Notes under the pieces: model-generated
Database searches by the model: none
The model's input: the letters and a program-made list of their open reading frames with translations, nothing else
Told to the model about the DNA's origin: nothing
Part shown: in pieces, positions 1 to 12,200 of the stretch
How positions within the stretch are numbered: position 1 is the stretch's first letter
Layout of the letters: each line of letters starts with the position of its first letter
NCBI RefSeq assembly: GCF_038246755.1
Contig: NZ_CP134706.1
Location: 2,914,001 to 2,978,000 of the forward strand
Direction: 5' to 3'
DNA length: 64,000 nucleotides
Origin: Micromonospora sp. FIMYZ51
GTDB taxonomy: Bacteria; Actinomycetota; Actinomycetes; Mycobacteriales; Micromonosporaceae
Program-made: the position numbers and the translations under genes

Positions 1-2973
1 CGGGCGAAGCAGCCCGAGGTCGAGACCCTGGTCGGCGCGGTCGCGCAGGCACACGTGCACGGCGTGGCCATCGACTGGCCGGCCTGGTACGCCGGCAGCG
101 GGGCACGTCGCGTTCCGCTGCCCACCTACCCGTTCCAGCGGTCGCGGTACTGGCCGGACGCATCGGTGGTCGGGCGGGCGGCGGCGCTACCGGCCGGACT
201 GGGGGCGACCGGGCATCCGCTGCTCAGCGGCTGGGTGGCCTCGGCCTCCGGCAGCGAGGTGCTCTTCACCGGTGAGCTGTCCCAGGCCGGCCACCCCTGG
301 CTGGCCCACCACGCCGTGGCCGACACCGTCCTCTTCCCCGGCACCGGCTTCGTGGAACTGGCGCTCTGGGCCGGTGGCCACCTCGGCTACCTGGCGCTCG
401 ACGAACTGGCGATCCAGAGCCCGTTGATGATCCCCGAGCGGGGCACCGTGCAGGTGCAGGTCGTCGTCGGAGCCGACGACGAGGGTCGTCGTCCGGTCAC
501 GGTCTTCTCCCGGACGGATGCCGCCGCGGACTGGTCCCGCAACGCCGAGGGACAGCTCACCGCAGAACCGGAGTCGCCACCCGCCGAGGACGTTCTGCCG
601 CGCCCGTGGCCGCCGGTGGACGCCGAGCCGGTCGACCTCGACGGCTTCTACGAGGGCCTGGCCGAGTCCGGCTTCGACTACGGGCCGACCTTCCGGGGCC
701 TGACGGCGGCGTGGCGGCGCGGCGACGAGGTCCTCGCGGAGGTGGCACTGCCCGACGAGACAATCGGCGAGGCGGCCGGGTACGCCATGCATCCGGCCCT
801 GCTCGACGCCGCGCTGCACGCCCTGGCGTTCCGGACGTCCGAGACCTGGACGGGCGGGCCTCGGCTGCCGTTCCTGTGGCGACGGGTCACCCTCAGCCAG
901 CGCGGCAGGGCCAACCTGCGGGTGCGCATCACCGATGCCGGATCGGACGCGGTGGCGATCACGATCGCCGACGACGCCGGGCAGCCGGTCGCCGCGGTCG
1001 ACGCGTTGGTCGTCCGGGAGGCGTCGACCGCGCACCTGCGCCGGGCGGGTGGCCAGCCGGGCTCCCTCTACCGACTGGAATGGACGCCGTCGCCGGTGAC
1101 CGGTAGCGGCGAGATCATCTCGCGGCGCTGGGCCGTGATCGGCGCGGACGACTCCGGGTACGGCGAATTGCCGCCGCAGCGGTACCCCGACCTGGCCGCG
1201 CTGCGCGCGGAGGTCGGTGCCACCGGCGTGGCGCCCGAGGTCGTCGTGTTGCCACTGACGTGTACCACAGGTGAGGACGCCGAAGCCGTGCACGCCGCCG
1301 TGCACCATGCCCTCGGCCTGGTTCGCGAATGGATCGACGACAAGCGCCTCACCGACGCGCGGCTGGTGCTCTGCGGCAGTGGCGCGGTGCAGGTGCGCGA
1401 GGACGAGGGCATCGGCGATCTCGCCGCCGCGACGGCCTGGGGCGTGGGCAGCTCCGCCCAGCTGGAGAATCCCGACCGGATCGTGCTCGTGGACCTCGAC
1501 GACCCGGCCCCGGCCGGCGACGCCGTGCACCGCGCGCTCGCGCTCGCCGAAGCGGCGGCGGAGCCACAGATCGCGGTCCGGGACGGCAAACTGTTCGTAC
1601 CCCGGTTGGTGGCGCTGCCCCGACGGCCGGCTGCCGCCGGGTGGCCGTCGGCCGGCACGGTGCTGGTGACCGGGGCGAGCGGCATGCTCGGCGGTCTCGT
1701 CGCCCGCCACCTGGTCGGCACCCACGGGGTACGGCGTCTGCTGCTCGCCAGCCGGCGCGGCGCGCAGGCACCCGGCGCGCGGGAGTTGCAGCGCGAACTG
1801 ACCGAGGCCGGCGCCGAGGTGCGGCTCGCCGCGTGCGATGTCGCGGACCGCGCCGCGCTCGCCGCCCTGCTGGCCGAGATCCCCGAGGAACATCCGCTGA
1901 CGGCGGTCGTGCACACGGCGGGCGTGGTGGAGGACGGGTTGATCGGGTCGCTCACCGCCGAGGGTGTCGACCGGGTGCTACGCGCCAAGGTGGACGCCGC
2001 GACGAACCTGCACGAGCTGACCGCCGGCTCCGACCTGGCGGCATTCGTCATGTATTCGTCGCTCTCCGGCACGACCGGCGGCGCCGGGCAGGCGAACTAC
2101 GCCGCCGCGAACGCCTTCCTCGACGCGCTCAGCCGACGTCGGCGGGCTGGCGGGCTGCCGGCGGTGTCGATCGGCTGGGGTCCCTGGGCGGAGAGCGGCG
2201 GCATGGCCGCGCAGCTCGCGGGCTCGGACCTCAAGCGGATCGCGCGCTCGGGCCTGCTCCCGCTCGACCCGGCGCAGGGACTCGACCTGCTCGACGCGGC
2301 CGCAGGCGCCGGCGAGGCAGCGGTGGTGGCGTTCCGGTTCGACCCGGCGGCGGGCCGCGACGACCAGGCGGGGAACCTGCCGGGCGTGCTGCGCCACCTC
2401 GCCGAAGGCGGGCGACGGCGCCCGGCGCGGGCCAGCGCCACCACGGGTGGCCCGCTGCGCGACCGGCTGCGCAGGATGGCCGAGCCGGAGCGCGAGGCCG
2501 CGTTGGTGGACCTCGTACGTGCCGAGGCCGCCACCGCCGCCGGACTGCCCTCCACCCGGGCGGTGCCGGCGGGGAAGGCGTTCAAGAACCTCGGCTTCGA
2601 TTCGCTGATGGCCGTGGACCTACGCAACCGGCTGAGCACGCTCACCGGGGTACGGCTGCCCGCGACGCTGGTGTTCGACTATCCGACGCCGCTGGCCCTC
2701 GCCGAACACCTGGGTACGCACTTCGAACCCGAGCCGGTCGGGCCCGCCCTACCGGCGCTGAAGGCGCTGCACAGCCTGGAGAACGCGGTACAGGCCGGAC
2801 CACCCGCCAACGGCGAACGTGGCGCGATGGTGGCCCGGCTGAGGATCCTGTTGGCCAAACTCGAAGACGGTGACGCGGACGCCGGTGACGCGGAGTCCGA
2901 CGATCGTGATCTCGCCTCGGCCAGCGCCGAAGAACTCGTCAGCCTGATCGGCGACGAGTTCGGCATTCACTGA
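1..2973 (+). CDS. Modular type I PKS, 3' part: (AT end)-DH-KR-ACP-docking tail (PKS-A, truncated at window edge)
   Basis: The reading frame is open from base 1, so this is the 3' end of a larger subunit. It begins in the post-AT linker ([12 protein letters not shown], residues about 40-51). A dehydratase follows: its catalytic His is codon 310-312, but the usual Gly of HxxxGxxxxP is Asp (HAVADTVLFP); the second motif [10 protein letters not shown] is normal. The KR has an NADPH loop (TGASGMLGG, near base 1672) and Ser, Tyr and Asn catalytic residues at about 2050-2115. It reads VED where B-type KRs have LDD, so B-type is likely. The ACP has GFDSL, with the phosphopantetheine Ser at 2602-2604. 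The tail ends in an acidic docking segment (SASAEELVSLIGDEFG). A hairpin follows the stop, so PKS-B is probably transcribed separately. The family is certain; the KS and AT of this module lie outside the window. Confidence 0.95.
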   Translation, partial: RAKQPEVETLVGAVAQAHVHGVAIDWPAWYAGSGARRVPLPTYPFQRSRYWPDASVVGRAAALPAGLGATGHPLLSGWVASASGSEVLFTGELSQAGHPWLAHHAVADTVLFPGTGFVELALWAGGHLGYLALDELAIQSPLMIPERGTVQVQVVVGADDEGRRPVTVFSRTDAAADWSRNAEGQLTAEPESPPAEDVLPRPWPPVDAEPVDLDGFYEGLAESGFDYGPTFRGLTAAWRRGDEVLAEVALPDETIGEAAGYAMHPALLDAALHALAFRTSETWTGGPRLPFLWRRVTLSQRGRANLRVRITDAGSDAVAITIADDAGQPVAAVDALVVREASTAHLRRAGGQPGSLYRLEWTPSPVTGSGEIISRRWAVIGADDSGYGELPPQRYPDLAALRAEVGATGVAPEVVVLPLTCTTGEDAEAVHAAVHHALGLVREWIDDKRLTDARLVLCGSGAVQVREDEGIGDLAAATAWGVGSSAQLENPDRIVLVDLDDPAPAGDAVHRALALAEAAAEPQIAVRDGKLFVPRLVALPRRPAAAGWPSAGTVLVTGASGMLGGLVARHLVGTHGVRRLLLASRRGAQAPGARELQRELTEAGAEVRLAACDVADRAALAALLAEIPEEHPLTAVVHTAGVVEDGLIGSLTAEGVDRVLRAKVDAATNLHELTAGSDLAAFVMYSSLSGTTGGAGQANYAAANAFLDALSRRRRAGGLPAVSIGWGPWAESGGMAAQLAGSDLKRIARSGLLPLDPAQGLDLLDAAAGAGEAAVVAFRFDPAAGRDDQAGNLPGVLRHLAEGGRRRPARASATTGGPLRDRLRRMAEPEREAALVDLVRAEAATAAGLPSTRAVPAGKAFKNLGFDSLMAVDLRNRLSTLTGVRLPATLVFDYPTPLALAEHLGTHFEPEPVGPALPALKALHSLENAVQAGPPANGERGAMVARLRILLAKLEDGDADAGDAESDDRDLASASAEELVSLIGDEFGIH

Positions 2974-2989
2974 CGGCAATTCACTCGAC

Positions 2990-3024
2990 TTTACCGGCCA
3001 GGCCGTGGCGGCCCGGCCGGTAAA
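2990..3024 (+). terminator. Hairpin after PKS-A
   Basis: Ten perfectly paired bases (TTTACCGGCC at 2990-2999 with its complement at 3015-3024) enclose a 15-base loop that can itself pair GGCC with GGCC. It starts 17 bases after the PKS-A stop codon. There is no T-run, which is common for actinobacterial terminators. Confidence 0.55.
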
Positions 3025-3045
3025 GCGCCTGCGGCGCGCGACGCG

Positions 3046-3092
3046 CTAGGGGTCACCGCTCGGATAGGGGGACCTGCTCTGGGGGTTACCTG
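3046..3092 (+). promoter_or_regulatory. Candidate promoter/activator region for PKS-B, with TAGGGG repeats
   Basis: This lies in the 301-base gap between PKS-A and PKS-B (2974-3274). It holds TAGGGG at 3047-3052, TAGGGG at 3065-3070 and CTGGGGGTTAC at 3079-3089. The same three elements in the same order precede the tailoring operon at 27647-27692. A possible -10 (CATAGC) lies about 16 bases after the third element. The role as a pathway-activator site is inferred from the recurrence. I see no gene in the rest of the gap, which ends with the PKS-B ribosome binding site (GGGAG at 3261-3265). Confidence 0.45.
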
Positions 3093-3274
3093 AGCACCCG
3101 ACCGGCATAGCCTGCATTTGTGGGTCGCTCCGGCTACGTGTCCGGCCACGCGGCGACTCCACTGTGGACGACTAGCGATCATCTGGGCTCACGACTGGTC
3201 CGCACGGCGTGCGGAGATACGACCGGCCGACTGCACCACGACCTCCCGGTGAAGCGGAAAGGGAGAGCTGACAA

Positions 3275-6200
3275 ATGGGTTCCTCGGTCGCAGAGGTGGT
3301 AGATGCGCTTCGCGCCTCGCTTCTGGAAAACGAACGCCTCCGGCAACAGAATCAACGGCTCAGCAGCGCCGCCACGGAACCACTGGCGATCGTGGGCATC
3401 GGCTGCCGCTACCCCGGGGGCGTACGCAACTGCGACGACCTGTGGCGGCTGGTCGCCGAGGGCCGCGACGCGATGTCGGAGTTCCCCACCGACCGGGGCT
3501 GGGAGAGCTTCCAGGTGCCGACCGCCCGGCAGGGCGGTTTCCTCTACGAGGCCGGCGACTTCGACCCGGCCTTCTTCAAGATCTCGCCACGCGAGGCGCT
3601 GACGATGGACCCGCAGCAGCGGTTGCTGCTGGAGACGTCGTGGGAGTCGCTCGAACACGCCGGCATCGACCCGTTGTCGCTGCGCGGCAGCCGTACCGGC
3701 GTCTTCATCGGCGGCTCCGCCCAGGAGTACGGCACCCTGCTGATGAACTCCGCAGATCCGTCGTCGGCGGCAGGCTACGCGCTTACCGGACTGCCCGGCG
3801 CGGTGCTCTCCGGCCGGGTGTCGTACGTGCTGGGTCTTGAGGGGCCGGCGGTCACGGTCGACACGGCGTGCTCGTCGTCGCTGGTGGCCCTGCACCTGGC
3901 CAGCCAGGCGCTGCGTACCGGCGAGTGTGACCTGGCCCTGGCCGGCGGTGTGCTGGTGCTGGGCACCCCGGCCATCTTCGCCGAGTTCGCGACCCAGGGC
4001 GGCTCGGCCGCCGACGGCCGGTGCAAGTCCTTCGCGGCCTCGGCCGACGGCACCGGATACGGCGAGGGCGTCGGCGTGGTCGTGCTGGAGCGCCTCTCGG
4101 ACGCGCGCCGTAACGGTCACGAGGTGCTGGCGCTGGTCCGTGGCTCGGCGGTGAACCAGGACGGCGCCTCCAACGGTCTGACCGCCCCGAACGGACCCTC
4201 CCAGCAGCGGGTGATCCGGTCGGCGTTGACGAATGCCGGCGTCGCCGCCTCCGACGTGGACGTCGTGGAGGCGCACGGCACCGGCACCACGCTGGGCGAC
4301 CCGATCGAGGCGCAGGCACTGCTCGACACGTACGGTCAGGAGCGTCCCGCCGGCCAGCCGCTCTGGCTGGGCTCGGTCAAGTCGAACTTCGGTCACACCC
4401 AGACCGCCGCCGGCATCGCCGGGGTGATCAAGATGGTGATGGCGCTGCGGGCCGGCGTACTGCCGAAGACCCTGCACGCCGAGGAGCCCACGCCGCATGT
4501 GGACTGGTCGTCGGGTGCGGTCGAACTGCTGACGCAGGCGCGGCGGTGGCCGGATCACGACCGCCCTCGGCGGGCGGGGGTGTCCTCGTTCGGCATCAGC
4601 GGCACCAACGCCCACGTCATCCTGGAGCAGGGGCCCGCCGACGAGCCGACCACCACCGACGCGCCGGGTCTGCCGGTGGTGCCCTGGGTGGTTTCGGGGC
4701 GGGGCGAGGCGGCCCTGGCCGAGCAGGCCGCCCGGCTGGCCGGGTACCTGGCGGACCGGACGGATGCCGCACCGGCCGACGTGGGTCTGTCGCTGGCACT
4801 GGGCCGTGCGGGCCTGGAGACCCGCGCGGTGGTGGTCGGGTCGAGCCTGCCGGAACTGCTGGCTGGTCTGCGGCAGGTCGGGGCCGGTACCAGCGTGGTC
4901 GCGGGCCGGTTGGGGGTCCTCTTCTCCGGGCAGGGGTCGCAGCGGCTCGGCATGGCCCGCGAACTGTATGCGGCGTACCCGACCTTCGCACGCGCCTTCG
5001 ACGAGGTGTGCGGGGAGTTCGACCTCCCGCTCAAGGACGTGATGTGGGGCGAGGACGCCGCGCTGCTGGACCGCACCCAGTACGCCCAGCCGGCCCTGTT
5101 CGCGGTGGAGGTGGCCCTGTTCCGGCTGGTCGAGTCGTGGGGCCTGCGGCCCGACGTGCTGATCGGTCACTCGGTGGGCGAGTTGGCGGCGGCGTATGTG
5201 GCGGGCGTGTGGTCGCTGGCCGACGCCTGCCGGGTGGTGGCGGCCCGTGGCCGGTTGATGCAGCGGTTGCCGGCCGGCGGGGTGATGTGGTCGGTGGAGG
5301 TGTCGGAGGCGGAGATTCGGCAGCTGCTCGTCGACGGTGTGTCGGTGGCGGCGGTGAACGGCCCGTCGTCCGTGGTGATCTCCGGCGCGACGGAGCCGGT
5401 CGCCAGGGTGGTGGCGGCGTGTGAGGGCCGCCGCTGCAAGCAGCTCGCGGTGTCGCATGCGTTCCACTCGGTGCTGATGGAACCGATGCTTGCGGAGTTC
5501 GAGCAGCTGCTCACGAAGGTGGAGTTCCGCCGTCCGGCGCTGCCGGTGGTGTCGAACGTGTCGGGTCGGGTCGCCGCCGAGGAACTGATGACGCCGGGCT
5601 ACTGGGTGAGCCAGGTGCGCGCCGCCGTACGGTTCGCCGACTGTGTGGCGACGGCCGTGGGCCGGGGCGTGTCCTCGCTTGTCGAGATCGGCCCTGGTGG
5701 GCTGGCGGGCCTGGCGGGCGCGTCGGTGGGCGACGCCGACGTGGCGGTGGTGGCGACCCTGCGCCGCGACCGCGGTGAGGCCGAGTCCGTGGTGTCCGCG
5801 ATCGGCGCGTTGTGGGCTCGCGGCATCCCGGTCGACTGGGCGGCGTTCTTCGCCGGCTCAGGTGCCCGGCGGGTCAGGCTGCCGACGTACGCCTTCCAGC
5901 ACACCCGCTACTGGGTGGAGGCCACATTCGACAAGGCGCCGGGCGAGCGCGTGCTCGACGGCGAGTTCTGGAGCGCGGTCGAGCGCGGCGACGCGGACGG
6001 CCTGCAAACCATTGTCGGCGCACCGGGTGCCTGGGACGAGGTGGTGCCGGCGCTGGCGCGTTGGCGACGGTCCCGCGTCGAACGCGGCCTGGTCGACTCC
6101 TGGCGCTACCGGCTGGTCAACCGCTCCGTCAGCGTCGGCTTCGGCGCCACGTTGTCGGGTACCTGGCTGGTGCTGCTGCCCGTCGCCGACCCCGTCGCGC

Positions 6201-9200
6201 ACGCGGACGACGTGGTGGCGGCCCTGCGGGGTGCCGGCGCGGACGTGGTGACGCTTACCGTGGCGGATCGGGCGGCCCTCGCCGGGGCCGGTGAGGTGAC
6301 GGGCGTGCTCTCGGTGGCGTCCGACGACCTGATGGCGTCGGTGGCGGTGGTGCAGGCCCTCGCGGAGGGCGGCGTGACCGCGCCGCTCTGGTTGCTGACC
6401 CGTGGTGCGGTCGGCCCGGACTCGGTCGTTGCGGAGCAGGCGCAGGTCTGGGCGCTCGGCCAGGTCGTCGGCCTGGAACGTCCCGGCACCTGGGGTGGCC
6501 TGATCGACCTGCCGGAGACCTGGGACGAGCGGATCGCCGCCGGTCTCGTCGGCGCGCTCGCCGATGGTGGCGGCGAGGACCAACTGGTGCTGCGCGCGTC
6601 GGGTGTCTTCGCGCGTCGGCTGGTGCGGGCCCCCTTGACCGGTACCGGTCGAGGGTGGTCGCCGCGCGGCACGGTGCTGGTGACCGGTGGCACCGGCGGT
6701 ATCGGTGCCCAGGTGGCTCGTTGGTTGGTGGGCCTGGGCGCGGAGCATGTGGTGTTGACCAGCCGTCGGGGTCTGGCGGCCGAGGGCGCGCAACAGCTCA
6801 GGACGGAACTGGAAGCCAGCGGCGCGCGGGTGACCGTCGCGACCTGCGACGTGGCCGATCGCGACGCGCTGGCGCGGGTGCTGGCCGACGTGCCCACGCT
6901 CACGGCGGTCTTCCACGTGGCGGGCGTGGCGACCTTCGGTGACGTGCTCGGCCTCGACGAGGCGCAACTGGCCGAGGCCGCGCACGGCAAGGTGGCCGGT
7001 GCCCGGAACCTCGACGAGCTGACCGGTGACCTGGACGCCTTTGTGCTCTTCTCCTCGGGCGCGGCGGTCTGGGGCAGCGCCGGCAATGCCGCCTACGCGG
7101 CGGCCAACGCCTACCTCGACGCGCTGGCGCAGCGGCGCCGGGAACGCGGACTGACCGCGACCTCGGTGTCGTGGGGCAGTTGGGGCGGCGGCGGCATGGC
7201 CGAGGGCTTCTCGCCCGAGGAGATGTCCCGGCGCGGGCTGCGGCTGATGGAGCCCCGGCTCGCGCTCGACGTGCTGCACCAGGCGATCGACCACGACGAG
7301 ACGCTGCTGACCGTCGTCGACATGGACTGGGAGAAGTTCACTCCCAGCTACACCATGGCCCGTCGTCGACCCCTCATCGAGGACATCCCCGAGGTCGCCC
7401 GGACGTTGAACGACACCACCGCAAGCGAGCGCGGCGACGATTCGGCCGCTGCCGCGCTGCGGCAGCGACTGGCGGGCCTGGCCGAACATTCGCAGCAGGC
7501 CGCCCTCCAGGACCTCGTGCGAACCGAGGCGGCATCGGTCCTCGGCCATGTTCGGGCCGACGAGATCGGCGGCCGGCTCTTCCAGGAACTCGGCTTCGAC
7601 TCGCTTACCGCGATGGAGCTGCGCAACCGGCTGGCCGCCGCGACCGGCCTGCGGCTGCCCACCAGCATCGTCTTCGACTATCCGACGCCGGTGGCGCTCG
7701 CCGAGCTGCTGCGTACGGAACTCTTCGGCAGCGCCGCCGAGCCGGTCGCGGCGACCCTCGCCGTCCGCGAGGCCGCCGACGATCCGCTGGTCATCGTCGG
7801 CATGGCCTGCCGCTTTCCGGGCGGGGTCGGCTCGCCGGAGGAACTGTGGCAGCTGGTCTTCGAGGGGCGCGACGAGATCTCCGACTTCCCCGCCGACCGG
7901 GGTTGGGAGTCCTGGCAGGTGCCCGGCATCCGCCAGGGGGCCTTCATGTCCGGCGCGGGCGACTTCGACGCGGCTTTCTTCGGTATCTCGCCGCGGGAGG
8001 CCCTGGCGATGGATCCGCAGCAGCGGTTGTTGCTGGAATGTTCGTGGGAGGCGTTGGAACGGACTGGGGTGGATCCGCTGTCACTGCGCGGCAGCCGCAC
8101 CGGCGTGTTCGTCGGCGGCGCCCCCCAAGAGTACGGAGCCCTGCTTGTCAATTCCGCCGAGGCGGCGAGTGGTTATGCGTTGACCGGTGCTTCCGGCAGT
8201 GTGATGTCGGGTCGGGTGGCGTACGTGTTGGGGCTTGAGGGTCCGGCGGTGACGGTGGACACGGCGTGTTCGTCGTCGTTGGTGGCGTTGCATCTGGCGG
8301 GTCAGGCGTTGCGTAACGGTGAGTGTGATCTTGCCCTGGCCGGCGGCGTGACGGTCATGTTCACGCCGAGCGGCTTCATGGAGTTCGACCGGCAGGGCGG
8401 GCTGGCCAGTGACGGCCGCTGCAAGTCCTTCTCGGCCGACGCCGACGGCACCGGCTGGTCGGAGGGGATCGGCCTGGTGGTGGTGGAGCGGCTCTCGGAT
8501 GCCCGGCGCAACGGCCATCAGGTGCTGGCGGTGGTACGCGGCTCGGCGGTGAATTCCGATGGTGCGTCGAATGGGTTGACGGCGCCGAATGGTCCGTCGC
8601 AGCAGCGGGTGATTCGGCAGGCGTTGGCGGTGGCGGGGGTTTCTGCGGGTGAGGTGGATGTGGTGGAGGCGCATGGTACGGGGACGACGTTGGGTGATCC
8701 GATTGAGGCGCAGGCGTTGTTGGCGACGTATGGGCGGGAGCGTCCGGCCGACCGGCCGCTGTGGCTGGGCTCCATCAAGTCGAACATCGCGCACACCCAG
8801 TACGCGGCAGGTGTCGCGGGGCTGATCAAGATGGTGATGGCGATGCGGCACGGCCTCATGCCGCGCACGCTGCACGTCGAGGAACCGACGCCCGAGGTGG
8901 ACTGGTCGACCGGTTGCGTCCGGCTGTTGACCGAGGCGCGCGAGTGGCCCGTCGGTGACAAGCCACGACTCGCCGGCATCTCCTCCTTCGGCATCAGCGG
9001 GACGAATGTCCACGTGATCATCGAGGAGCCGCCGGCTGAACTGGAGCCCGAGTTGGGGTCGGGTGGGGTGTTGCCGGTGTTGCCGGTGGTGCCGTGGGTG
9101 GTGTCGGGTCGTGGGGTGGGTGCGTTGCGGGATCAGGTGGATCGGCTTGTGGGGTTTGTGGGTGGTGGTTCTGGTGTGGGGGTGGTGGATGTGGGTGTGT

Positions 9201-12200
9201 CGTTGGCGGTGGGTCGGGCGGGGTTGGAGTCGCGGGCGGTGGTGGTGGGTGGGGATGTGGGGGAGTTGGTGGGGGTTTGGGGCGGGTGGAGTTGGGTGGG
9301 GTGGTGGGTGATGGTCGGGTGGGGTTTTGTTTTCGGGTCAGGGTTCTCAGCGGTTGGGTATGGGGCGTGAGTTGTATTCGTTGTTTCCGGTTTTTGCAAG
9401 GGTTTTTGATGAGGTGTGTGGTGAGTTTGATGTGTTGTTGGGGCGGTCGTTGAAGGAGGTGGTGTGGGGTGGTGATGTGGGGTTGTTGGAGCGTACGGAG
9501 TTTGCGCAGCCGGCGTTGTTTGCGGTGGAGGTGGCGTTGTTTCGGTTGGTGGAGTCGTGGGGTGTTCGGCCGGATGTGTTGGTGGGGCATTCGGTGGGGG
9601 AGTTGGTGGCGGCGTGTGTGGCGGGTGTGTGGTCGTTGGGGGATGCGTGTCGGGTGGTGGCGGCTCGGGGTCGGTTGATGCAGGGGTTGCCGGTGGGTGG
9701 GGGATGTGGTCGGTGGAGGTGTCGGAGGAGGAGATTGGGGGTTGCTTGTGGAGGGTGTGTCGGTGGCGGCGGTGAATGGTCCGTCGTCGGTGGTGATTTC
9801 GGGGGCGGTGGAGTTGGTGGAGCGGGTGGTGGCGGCGTGTGGGGGGCGGCGGTGTCGGCGGTTGGCGGTGTCGCATGGGTTTCATTCGGTGTTGATGGAG
9901 CCGATGCTTGCTGATTTTGAGCGGGTTTTGGTGGGGGTGGAGTTTTGTCGTCCGGTGTTGCCGGTGGTGTCGAATGTTTTTGGTCGGGTGGTGGGGGAGG
10001 AGTTGTTGTCGCCGGGTTATTGGGTGCGGCAGGTGCGGGAGGCGGTGCGGTTTGGTGATTGTGTGGATGTGGTGGTGGGTGGGGGTGTGGTGACGTTGTT
10101 GGAGGTGGGTCCGGGTGGGTTGGCGGGTTTGGTGGATCGGGTGGGGGTGGTGGTGTTGTCTGGTTTGCGTCGTGGTCGTGGTGAGTGTGAGTCGTTGGTG
10201 GGGGCGTTGGGTGGTTTGTGGGTGCGTGGGGTGTCGGTTGATTGGGGGGCGTTTTTTGCGGGTCGTGGTGGGCGGTGGGTGTCGTTGCCGACGTATGCGT
10301 TTCAGCATCGCCGCTACTGGATCGAGGCCACCATCGACAAGGCGGCCGGCGAGGGCGTGCTCGACGGCGAGTTCTGGACTGCGGTCGAGCGCGGCGACGC
10401 GGACGGTCTACAGGCGATGGTCGGCGCACCGGGTGCCTGGCCGGAGTTGCTGCCGGCACTGGCCCGCTGGCGTCGCTCCCGCGTCGAACGCGGGCTGGTC
10501 GACTCCTGGCGGTACCGGTTGGTCACCCGGCCCGTTCCGGTCGATGCCGACGCCAGGCTCGCCGGGACCTGGCTCACCCTGCTGCCCGCCGACGGCACAC
10601 GGGTAGACGAGATCGTGGCGACTGTTCGTGGCGCCGGGGCCGACGTCGAAGCCGTGGTGGTGCAGCCCGGCACGGATCGTGCGGCGCTGGCCCAGCAGTT
10701 GGCCGAGGTCGGCGAGGTCACCGGGGTGCTGTCCGTCGCCGCCGGTGATCTCATGGCGACGGTGGTGGTGATGCAGGCCCTGGCGGATGCCGGGGTGACC
10801 GCACCGCTGTGGGTCCTGACCCGTGGCGCGACGGCCCCGGGCACGGTCGTCCCGGAACAGGCACAGGTCTGGGCGCTCAGCCAGGTCTTCGGGCTGGAGC
10901 GCCCGGCGACCTGGGGCGGCCTGATCGACCTGCCGCAGGAGTGGGACGAGCGGATCGCCGCAGGCATGGTCGGCGCTTTGGCCGCGCACAAGGGCGAGGA
11001 CCAGCTCGTGGTCCGCCGGTCCGGGATCTCCGCCCGCCGGCTGGTACGCGCGCCGCTGGGCGCCACGGAAGGTCGTGGCTGGGCACCTCGCGGTACCGCC
11101 CTGGTCACCGGTGGTACCGGCGGCATCGGCGCACACGTGGCCCGCTGGCTCGCCGACCTCGGTGCCGAGAGCCTGGTGCTGACCAGCCGTCGCGGTCTTG
11201 CCGCCGAGGGTGCCCAGCAACTCAAGGACGAGCTCGAAGCGGCAGGTACCCGGGTCTGGGTGCGGGCGTGCGACGTGACCGACCGGGAGGCGCTCGCCGA
11301 ACTACTGGCCGACGTCCCCGACCTCACCGCGGTATTCCACGCCGCTGGCGTGGCCAGCTACAGCGAGGTGCTGCACCTGGACGAGGCCCAGCTCGCCGCG
11401 GCGGCGGCCGGCAAGGTCGACGGTGCCCGGAACCTCGACGAGCTCACCGGAGACCTGGACGCCTTCGTCATGTTCTCCTCCGGCGCGGCGGTCTGGGGCA
11501 GCGGCGGCCACGGCGCGTACGCGGCGGCCAACGCGTACCTTGACGCACTGGCCCAGCAACGCCGTGCGCGCGGCCGGACCGCGACCTCGGTGTCCTGGGG
11601 CGGTTGGGCATCCGGCGGCATGCTCGACGACAACGAGGGTGCCGGGGACCAGCTGACCCGGCTCGGCCTGCGGCTGATGGAGCCGCGTCTCGCGCTCCAG
11701 GTGCTGCACCAGGCGATCGACCACGACGAGACGCTGCTGACCGTCGTCGACATGGACTGGGCACGCTTCGCGCCCAGCTACACCATGGCCCGCCGCCGCG
11801 CTCTCATCGAGGACATCCCCGAGGTCGCCCGGGTACTCGGCGAAGACGAGGATTCGGCGCTCCACGAGGCGGCGACCGACGAACTGCGTCAGCGCCTGGC
11901 CGACCGGTCGGCGGCGGAGCGGCACGCGGAGCTGCTCAGCCTGGTGCGCGGTGCGGCGGCCGAGGTGCTCGGGCACTCCTCAGTGGAGGAGATCGCGCCG
12001 ACCAGGCCGTTCCAGGACTTCGGTTTCGACTCGCTCACCGCGATGGAGCTGCGTAACCGGCTCACCGCCGCGACCGGCCTGCGGCTGCCTGCCAGTGTCG
12101 TCTTCGACTACCCCAACCCGGAGAACCTGGCGGCGTACCTGCTCACCGAGCTTTTCGGCGCCGAAGCCGGCACCGACTCGCCGGTCGTGGCGGTCCGCGA

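Noticed and set aside
187-1914. Long minus-strand open frame opposite PKS-A, and similar ones opposite other PKS genes
   Set aside because: High-GC shadow frames with Arg/Gly/Ala-rich composition and no domains; the opposite strand has clear PKS motifs.
9271-9741. PKS-B and PKS-C as inactivated pseudogenes
   Set aside because: Every break is exactly one base short in a homopolymer of four to six, only inside skew tracts, and all other active-site residues are intact. Sequence error explains this more simply, though it is not proven.
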